10,625 nt of DNA from CAYLNK01 sp964384675 (lineage in GTDB: Bacteria > Acidobacteriota > Thermoanaerobaculia > UBA5066). Within the stretch, counting starts at the first letter, position 1; the number at the start of each line of letters is the position of its first letter. Shown one piece after another: positions 5,689 to 10,625 of the stretch. The stretch spans positions 1 through 10,625 of the forward strand of contig CAYLNK010000243.1 in NCBI GenBank assembly GCA_964384675.1. Direction: 5' to 3'. Both the position numbers and the translations under genes were made by a program. Below the pieces are notes generated by a model, which was given only the letters and a program-made list of their open reading frames with translations, did no database searches and had not been told where the DNA came from.

Positions 5689-7194
5689 ATGCGTTTCGCG
5701 CCCCGGCTCGTCTTCGCGGCTGCAGCCCTCGCTGGCGGGCTCTCCTGCGGGCGCGGCGGCGCGGGCACGCTGACGCTCGCGATGCGAGCGGACGTGACCG
5801 GCTTCTATCCGAACCACCCGTACCAGGACGAGTCGTACACCTACTACATCAACACCGCCGTCTTCGAAGGGCTGGTTCGCTTCGACCGGGACCACAAGCT
5901 GGTGCCGGCCGTGGCCGAGAGCTGGGAGTCCGTGAACGACACGACCTGGCGCTTCCGGATCCGGCGCGGGATCCGGTTCAGCGACGGCACGCCCGTGACG
6001 GCCGCGGACGCCGCCGCCTCGCTCCTCGCCCCGGGACGGCTCGGCTGGGCGAACCGGGAGGACGTCTCGGGAATCGAATCGGCCGTCGCGGTGTCGCCCG
6101 ACGTGCTCGAGGTGAGGACGCGCGGCCGGGGGCCGGGCCTGCTGTACCACCTCCCGTGGGGGTTCATCCTCCCCGAGAGAGTCCTTTCCCGGACGCCGAT
6201 CCCCGCCGTCGGGACCGGACCGTACGTCGTGGAGTCGTGGACTCCGGGGCACGAGATCCGGTTCCGCCGCAACCCGGCCTACCACGGTCCGCCGGCCGCC
6301 TTCGACACCCTGCGTCTCGCCGTCGAGCCGGATGCCCGGCGGCGGGTGGAGATGCTGCGCCGCGGCGAAGCCGATCTGGTCGACGAGGTCCCGCCGGAGG
6401 AGGTCACGGCGTTCCGGGCCGACCCGGCGTTCCGGGTCCACAGCGGACCGAGCGGGCGGGTGATCTTCCTCGCCTACCGGATGTCGGAGCCTCCCTTCTC
6501 CGATGCGCGTGTCCGCGAGGCGGTCGACCTGGCGATCGACCGCGAGGAGCTGATCCGGCGCGCGCTCGGCGGCCGGGCTCTGCCGGCGTCGCAGGTCGTC
6601 AGCCCGGCCGTTCCCGGCTACGACCCGACGATCCCGCTGTCACACCCGGACCGCGAGCGGGCCCGCCGCCTCCTGGCCGAATCCGGATACGCGGCCGGCC
6701 TCGACGTCCGCCTCGATGGGCCCAACAACCGCTACGTGAACGACGGCGAGATCCTGGCGGAGGTGGCTCGCCAGCTCGCCCTGGTGGGGATCCGGGTCGA
6801 GGTGAACGCCCGGCCGAAGGACGACTTCTACGAGATCCTCGAGAGCTCCAGGTTCTATCTCTTCGGCTGGGCCGTGGAGTACGTCGACTCGGGCGAGGCT
6901 CTCGACTCGCTCCTTCACTCGCGCCAGACGGGGACGGCGCCGCTCGGGACGAACAACTTCGAGGGGCTCGCCGACCCGCTGCTCGACCGCCTCATCGAGG
7001 ACGCCGGCGAGGAGCGGGACCCCGGGCGGCGGCACGAGCTCCTGATCGCGGCGGTGCGCCGGTCCGTGGAGCTGCGCGCGGTGCTCCCGCTGGAGATCCA
7101 GCAGGAGACGTTCGTTGCGGGGAAGAGGGTCCGCTGGGAGCCGCCCGTCAACATGGCGCTCCATCTCCAGGACCTCGCCCCGGCGGGACGCTGA
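5689..7194 (+). CDS. ABC transporter solute-binding lipoprotein, peptide/nickel type (SBP family 5)
   Basis: 501 residues, the usual size for OppA/DppA-like proteins. An N-terminal Arg, hydrophobic stretch and Cys20 (GGLSC) suggest a lipoprotein signal; the lipobox is slightly atypical, with Gly at -3. Family hallmarks include VFEGLVRFD (58-66), PAVAESWE (73-80), WRFRIRRGIRFSDGTPVTAAD (87-107), TGPYVVESW (176-184), FRRNPAYHG (192-200), REAVDLAIDREELI (276-289) and FGWAVEYVDSGEALDSLLHS (392-411). It would capture an oligopeptide or similar solute outside the inner membrane and deliver it to an ABC permease. No permease or ATPase gene lies on either side within the window, so it is an orphan here. 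The ATG has no Shine-Dalgarno, but the signal peptide begins exactly there. Confidence 0.94.
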   Translation: MRFAPRLVFAAAALAGGLSCGRGGAGTLTLAMRADVTGFYPNHPYQDESYTYYINTAVFEGLVRFDRDHKLVPAVAESWESVNDTTWRFRIRRGIRFSDGTPVTAADAAASLLAPGRLGWANREDVSGIESAVAVSPDVLEVRTRGRGPGLLYHLPWGFILPERVLSRTPIPAVGTGPYVVESWTPGHEIRFRRNPAYHGPPAAFDTLRLAVEPDARRRVEMLRRGEADLVDEVPPEEVTAFRADPAFRVHSGPSGRVIFLAYRMSEPPFSDARVREAVDLAIDREELIRRALGGRALPASQVVSPAVPGYDPTIPLSHPDRERARRLLAESGYAAGLDVRLDGPNNRYVNDGEILAEVARQLALVGIRVEVNARPKDDFYEILESSRFYLFGWAVEYVDSGEALDSLLHSRQTGTAPLGTNNFEGLADPLLDRLIEDAGEERDPGRRHELLIAAVRRSVELRAVLPLEIQQETFVAGKRVRWEPPVNMALHLQDLAPAGR

Positions 7195-7216
7195 GGCGGG
7201 CGAGCCCCGGTCTCAG
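7191..7216. terminator. Dyad spanning two convergent stop codons
   Basis: CTGAG (7191-7195) contains the TGA of the binding-protein gene, and CTCAG (7212-7216) contains the stop of the converging phosphatase gene. The arms pair, and the GC-rich interior can extend the stem with a wobble and a bulge. With only 18 bases between the genes, this is the only visible candidate for a bidirectional terminator. No T run follows. Confidence 0.35.
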
Positions 7217-8088
7217 AGCTGGGGCCGTGGGACGCCGGAGAAGGTCTGCAGCACCTCGAAGGTCTCGTGCAGCGGCTCGGCGGTCTCCGCGGGCTCGAGA
7301 GCGTCGCCGTCGACGTGCGCGACGATGACGGTCATGTTGTCGGTTCCGCCGCGGTCGTTGGCCATGTCGATCAGCATCCGGCAGGTGAGGGCCGGGTCGC
7401 TCTCCTCGAGGAGCCGCTTCAGCTCGTCGTCGTGGACGGGGTTGGACACGCCGTCGGAGCAGAGGAGAAAGCGGTCCCCGCGCCTGAGGGTCAGCCGCCC
7501 GATGGAGGTCCTCACGTCGTCGGCGATCCCCACCGCCTGCAGGAGCACGTTCTTGCGGCTCGAGACCCGGGCGGCCTCGGGGGTCAAGGCTCCCTGGTCG
7601 ACGAGGAACTGCACGAGGCTCTGGTCGCGGGTGAGCTGGTGGAGCGTGCCCGCTCGCAGCATGTAGGCGCGGGAGTCGCCGACCTCGGCGACGTGGGCCT
7701 CGCCGGACCGCAGGAGGACGGCGGTGAGCGTCGCCCCCATGCCGCTCCGCCCCTCGGCGCGGGACGCTTCCGCGACGTCGGCGTTGGCCTCCTTGACGGC
7801 AGCCGTGATCCGGCCGTCGATCGGCTCGGCGGGGTCCCCCGACTCCAGGGCCCGGCGGAGGGAGTCGATGACCATGGCGCTCGCCACCTCACCGGCGGCG
7901 TGGCCCCCCATCCCGTCGGAGAGCGCCAGCAGCACCCCTCGCGCCCCGGCCGGGAAGTCGCCCGGGCCGACCTCCGGCTCGAGGCGCCGGCCCGTGTCGA
8001 GGTCCGTGACGCTGTAAGCGTCCTCGTTGATCTTGCGGACGAGCCCCACGTCCGACAGCGCCGCGACGCGGATCTGGAGACCGTTCAT
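7213..8088 (-). CDS. PP2C-family serine/threonine protein phosphatase (Stp/PrpC type)
   Basis: 291 residues, cytoplasmic, metal-dependent removal of phosphate from Ser/Thr. The motifs run in family order: NEDAY with D23 (21-25), SDGMGGH with D58 (57-63), the GMGATL turn (116-121), VGDSRAY with D138 (136-142), SDGV with D212 (211-214), and GGTDNMTVI with D250 (247-255). These supply the Asp ligands of the two-metal centre. Compared with typical 240-250-residue bacterial enzymes it has a tail of about 30 residues (260-291). The ATG at 8088 is chosen because GGAGGAG lies seven bases upstream and the domain starts there; the open frame further upstream is Arg/Pro-rich noise overlapping tex. It follows tex by 58 bases on the same strand. 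No partner Ser/Thr kinase gene is in the window. Confidence 0.95.
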   Translation of the reverse strand: MNGLQIRVAALSDVGLVRKINEDAYSVTDLDTGRRLEPEVGPGDFPAGARGVLLALSDGMGGHAAGEVASAMVIDSLRRALESGDPAEPIDGRITAAVKEANADVAEASRAEGRSGMGATLTAVLLRSGEAHVAEVGDSRAYMLRAGTLHQLTRDQSLVQFLVDQGALTPEAARVSSRKNVLLQAVGIADDVRTSIGRLTLRRGDRFLLCSDGVSNPVHDDELKRLLEESDPALTCRMLIDMANDRGGTDNMTVIVAHVDGDALEPAETAEPLHETFEVLQTFSGVPRPQL

Positions 8089-8095
8089 TTCCCCG

Positions 8096-8102
8096 CTCCT
8101 CC
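8096..8102 (-). promoter_or_regulatory. Ribosome binding site fixing the phosphatase start
   Basis: On the minus strand GGAGGAG ends seven bases before the ATG at 8088. This decides the start against the longer open frame that reaches 8250. Confidence 0.8.
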
Positions 8103-8124
8103 CCCTGATGCCCGCCCGGGAGGA

Positions 8125-8149
8125 TAGCCTCACGAAATGCCGGAGGCTA
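8125..8149 (-). terminator. Hairpin overlapping the tex stop codon
   Basis: TAGCCTC and GAGGCTA (8125-8131 and 8143-8149) form a perfect 7-bp stem with an 11-base loop. The tex stop codon TAG (8147-8149 on the minus strand) lies in one arm. No T run follows. It could attenuate or process transcription between tex and the phosphatase gene. Confidence 0.35.
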
Positions 8150-10486
8150 CCGGCCGCGGTGCTGGCCCCGCCCCCCGAAGAGGCTCGAGAGAGACGGCTC
8201 GCTCCGGGGGGGCGCCGGGGCGGGACGCGACGGCGCGGGCTCGGCCTCACGAGCCCGGCCGGGAGGCGCCAGCGGGCGGGGCGGGGGCGAGGCCGGAGCG
8301 GCGTCCGACCGCAGGCTGAGCGAGATCTGCCGCTTCTCGAGGTTCACCGCGAGCACGCGCGCCGTGACGCGGTCGCCCGGGCTCACGGCCTGGCGCGGGT
8401 CCTTGACGAAGCGGTCCGACAGCTGCGACACGTGGACCAGCCCGTCCTGGTGCACGCCGACGTCGACGAACGCGCCGAAGTTCGTGACGTTCGTGACCAG
8501 GCCGGGGCAGACCATTCCGGGCACCAGGTCCGACAGCTCGTGGACGTCGTCGCGGAACGAGAACGGCACGAAGGTCTCGCGCGGATCGCGGCCCGGCTTC
8601 TCGAGCTCGGCGACCACGTCCTCGAACGTGAAGACCCCAAGCTCGTTCACGAGCTCGGGGAGCCTGCGCAGGGCGGTCGCGCCCGCGCCCAGGAGCTGGG
8701 GGAGGTCGCGCGACATCCGGGCGGCCACGCGCTCCAGCACGTCGTACCGTTCCGGGTGGACGCCGGTCGCGTCGAGCGGGTGCTCGCCGCCCGGGATCCG
8801 GAGGAAGCCCGCCGCCTGCTCGAACGTCTTCTTCGTGAAGCGAGGCACCTCGAGCAGCTGCTGGCGCGAGCGGAAGAGGCCCTTCGCCTGGCGGTGGGCG
8901 ACGATCGCGCGGCCGAGCGAAGGGCCGATCCCGGCCACGTGAGAGAGGAGCCACGCCGACGCCGTGTTCAGGTTCACGCCGACCTGGTTCACGGCGCTCT
9001 CGACGACGAGGTCGAGCCTCTTCTTCAGCAGGTTCTGCGCGACGTCGTGCTGGTACTGGCCGACCCCGATCGACTTGGGATCGGTCTTCACCAGCTCGGC
9101 GAGAGGATCCTGGAGCCGCCGGGCGATCGAGATGGCGCCCCGGATGGTGAGGTCGAGGTCGGGGAATTCGTCGCGCGCCGCCTCGCTGGCGCTGTAGACG
9201 CTGGCGCCCGCCTCGCTGACGAGGACGACGGGGACGCTCAGCCCCTCGCTCGCGAGCGCCTCCCGCACGAAGGCCTCGGCCTCCCGCCCGGCCGTGCCGT
9301 TGCCGACGGCCACGGCGCGCACGTTCCCCTTCCTGACCAGCTCGGCCACCAGCTGGCGTCCCTGCCGGCGGGCCTCCTCGCCGTGCAGGTGGAAGAGCCC
9401 GCTCGTGACGTAGGACCCGGCGTCGTCGACCAGGGCGAGCTTGCATCCGGTGCGGAGCCCTGGGTCGACCCCGAGGACCGCCTTGGGCCCGAACGGGGCG
9501 GACAGGAGCACCTTCCGCACGTTCTCGGCGAAGACGTGGATGGCCGCGTCGTCGGCCGCTTCCTTGAGGGACTTGTGGACCTGGGCGTCGATGCTCGGGA
9601 AGACGTGGGCCTTCAGGGCGAGGCGCGCGGCCTTCTTCAGGAGGGCCTGCGCCGGGGTGGCGCGTCCGGCCCCGGCGGCTCTCTCGAACGCGGCGAGGAG
9701 GCGGGCGTCGAAGCCGGCCGGGTCGTCGGCCTCCTTCGCCGGTGCGCCGAGCGTGAGCGACAGCTCCTCCTCGAGCCAGCCCCGGCGCATCGCCAGATAC
9801 CGGTGCGACGCCCCGGGGAGGAGGAGCGAGGCGATCTTCTCCTCGTGCGCGAAGTACGGCTCGAACCGGGAGGGCGTCTTCGCCTTCTCGCCCTTCGTCG
9901 TGCGGGCAACCCCGTTCGTGAGGACCTCGTGCCGCACCGTCTGGCGCAGCGCCTCGTCCTCGGAGAGACGCTCGATGACGATCTCGACCGCGCCGGCCAG
10001 GACGGCGGCCGCATCGGCGTAGCCGGCTTCCGGGTCGAGGAAAGCGCCGGCCCGCTCCTCCGGCCGCTCGCCCGCCGCCACGACGCCGTGACCGACGTCC
10101 ACGAGCCAGGCCGCGAGCGGCTCGAGGCCGGCCTCTTTCGCGAGCGTGGCCTTCGTCTTCCGCTTCTTCTTGTACGGAAGGTAGAGATCCTCGAGGGCGT
10201 CGAGGTCCCACGTGCCGAGGATTCGTTCCGAAAGCTCGGGCGTGAGCTTCTGCTGCGCGCCGATCTCCTCGAGAAGGAACGCCTGCCGCTTCACGATCTC
10301 GTCGAAACGTTCCTTGCCTTCGAGCACGGTCTGGATCGCGACCTCGTCGAGGTTCCCCGTCTGCTCCTTCCGGTAGCGGGCGATGAACGGGACGGTCGAG
10401 CCGTCGGCCGCGAGCTGGAGGACGGCGTCGGCGGAGCGGGCGGAGACCTGGGGATGCGAGGCACGGAACCAGTCGATGAACTCCAT
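8147..10486 (-). CDS. tex: Tex, RNA-binding transcription accessory protein
   Basis: 779 residues, cytoplasmic, the usual Tex length and domain order. The N-terminal helical region has TVPFIARYRKEQTGNLDE (31-48) and DLYLPYKKKRKTKATLAKEAGL (100-121). A YqgF-like RNase H fold begins at VLGVDPGLRTGCKLALVD (337-354) and continues through AVGNGTAGRE and VVLVSEAGASVYSASE. A helix-hairpin-helix pair is at 505-565 (NTASAWLLSHVAGIGPSLGR). The C-terminal S1 RNA-binding domain is at about 655-726 (GLVTNVTNFGAFVDVGVHQDGLVH). The Pro/Ala/Arg-rich tail (727-779) ends SLSSLFGG and is probably disordered. Tex proteins bind nucleic acid and associate with transcription. AGGAGG is present (10507-10512) but 20 bases before the ATG, too far for normal use. 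It lies between a gene fragment 37 bases upstream and the phosphatase downstream on one strand. Confidence 0.97.
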   Translation of the reverse strand: MEFIDWFRASHPQVSARSADAVLQLAADGSTVPFIARYRKEQTGNLDEVAIQTVLEGKERFDEIVKRQAFLLEEIGAQQKLTPELSERILGTWDLDALEDLYLPYKKKRKTKATLAKEAGLEPLAAWLVDVGHGVVAAGERPEERAGAFLDPEAGYADAAAVLAGAVEIVIERLSEDEALRQTVRHEVLTNGVARTTKGEKAKTPSRFEPYFAHEEKIASLLLPGASHRYLAMRRGWLEEELSLTLGAPAKEADDPAGFDARLLAAFERAAGAGRATPAQALLKKAARLALKAHVFPSIDAQVHKSLKEAADDAAIHVFAENVRKVLLSAPFGPKAVLGVDPGLRTGCKLALVDDAGSYVTSGLFHLHGEEARRQGRQLVAELVRKGNVRAVAVGNGTAGREAEAFVREALASEGLSVPVVLVSEAGASVYSASEAARDEFPDLDLTIRGAISIARRLQDPLAELVKTDPKSIGVGQYQHDVAQNLLKKRLDLVVESAVNQVGVNLNTASAWLLSHVAGIGPSLGRAIVAHRQAKGLFRSRQQLLEVPRFTKKTFEQAAGFLRIPGGEHPLDATGVHPERYDVLERVAARMSRDLPQLLGAGATALRRLPELVNELGVFTFEDVVAELEKPGRDPRETFVPFSFRDDVHELSDLVPGMVCPGLVTNVTNFGAFVDVGVHQDGLVHVSQLSDRFVKDPRQAVSPGDRVTARVLAVNLEKRQISLSLRSDAAPASPPPRPLAPPGRAREAEPAPSRPAPAPPRSEPSLSSLFGGRGQHRGR

Positions 10487-10523
10487 GGCCCGGATGTTCG
10501 CACGGGCCTCCTGGGCTGCCGGA

Positions 10524-10625
10524 TCAGCCGGCCGGGGGCGTGGCGAGGGTCACCGTGACCCACGACCGGAGCGGCTTGCCGAAGCTCTCCTCGAGGCCGC
10601 GTTCCGCCCGCGACGGAGGCCCGCC
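10524..10625 (-). CDS. C-terminal fragment of an unidentified protein
   Basis: Reading in from the right edge on the minus strand, one frame stays open for 33 codons and ends with TGA at 10524-10526. It contains RAERGLEESFGKPLRSW followed by a beta-like VTVTLA. The stop lies 37 bases before tex, a spacing normal for an operon. The composition looks like a real protein end, but I do not recognise the family, and the other frames on this strand are interrupted or improbable. Confidence 0.5.
   Translation of the reverse strand, partial: GGPPSRAERGLEESFGKPLRSWVTVTLATPPAG

Noticed and set aside
4386..5768. 460-residue open frame antisense to the HD-GYP gene
   Set aside because: A shadow of a complete catalytic domain, with no domain signature of its own.
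6156..7328. 390-residue frame within the binding-protein gene
   Set aside because: Same strand, shifted frame, almost entirely Arg/Gly/Pro; it runs past the end of the real gene into the convergent one.
8089..8250. N-terminal extension of the PP2C phosphatase
   Set aside because: The extra residues are Arg/Ser/Pro noise overlapping the tex 3' end, and a strong ribosome site precedes the ATG at 8088.
8027..10558. 843-residue open frame antisense to tex and the phosphatase
   Set aside because: It spans two genuine genes with intact motifs on the other strand. The protein is dominated by Arg, Glu, Leu and Val repeats typical of a mirrored GC-rich frame.
1..10625. Defence island, prophage, insertion sequence or CRISPR array
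   Set aside because: No integrase, transposase, terminal repeats, regular repeat-spacer pattern, toxin-antitoxin pair or nuclease cluster was seen, and base composition looks uniform throughout.

Overview
The window is GC-rich chromosomal DNA (roughly 70% G+C by eye). Nearly every third codon position is G or C, so long spurious antisense frames are common. No ribosomal or taxon-defining gene is present. The gene set combines a sigma-54 activator pair, an HD-GYP phosphodiesterase, a PP2C-type phosphatase, Tex and a small Gly/Arg-rich exported protein, which suits a free-living Gram-negative-type bacterium such as an acidobacterial, myxobacterial or related soil or sediment lineage. That placement is inference. 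No rRNA, tRNA, CRISPR array, insertion sequence or phage gene was seen.

Left third (1-2925, + strand): the 3' end of a sensor histidine kinase is followed one base later by a complete NtrC-type sigma-54 activator. Next comes a 160-bp gap with a dyad-rich upstream region and a good -24/-12 sigma-54 promoter match, then a secreted protein built from two copies of one domain. The simplest reading is a self-contained circuit: the kinase controls the activator, which binds the CTTGCAG-type dyads and switches on the exported protein. A perfect 12-bp hairpin closes the unit.

Middle (2942-5606): an ArsR-family repressor and a TfoX N-terminal-domain protein form a minus-strand pair. A rubrerythrin-like diiron protein lies upstream of them on the same strand. 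Divergent from it is a GAF plus HD-GYP protein that probably degrades cyclic di-GMP.

Right half (5689-10625): an orphan solute-binding lipoprotein of the peptide/nickel family (+ strand) has a -10-like hexamer centred in an inverted repeat. It converges on a minus-strand series running from the right edge: an unidentified C-terminal fragment, tex, and a PP2C serine/threonine phosphatase.

Most genes are ordinary housekeeping or signalling genes. The parts most worth a second look are the sigma-54 circuit with its duplicated-domain secreted product, the Arg in place of Glu next to the kinase phosphoacceptor His, and the dyad-embedded promoter of the orphan binding protein. No convincing new defence or mobile system was found.
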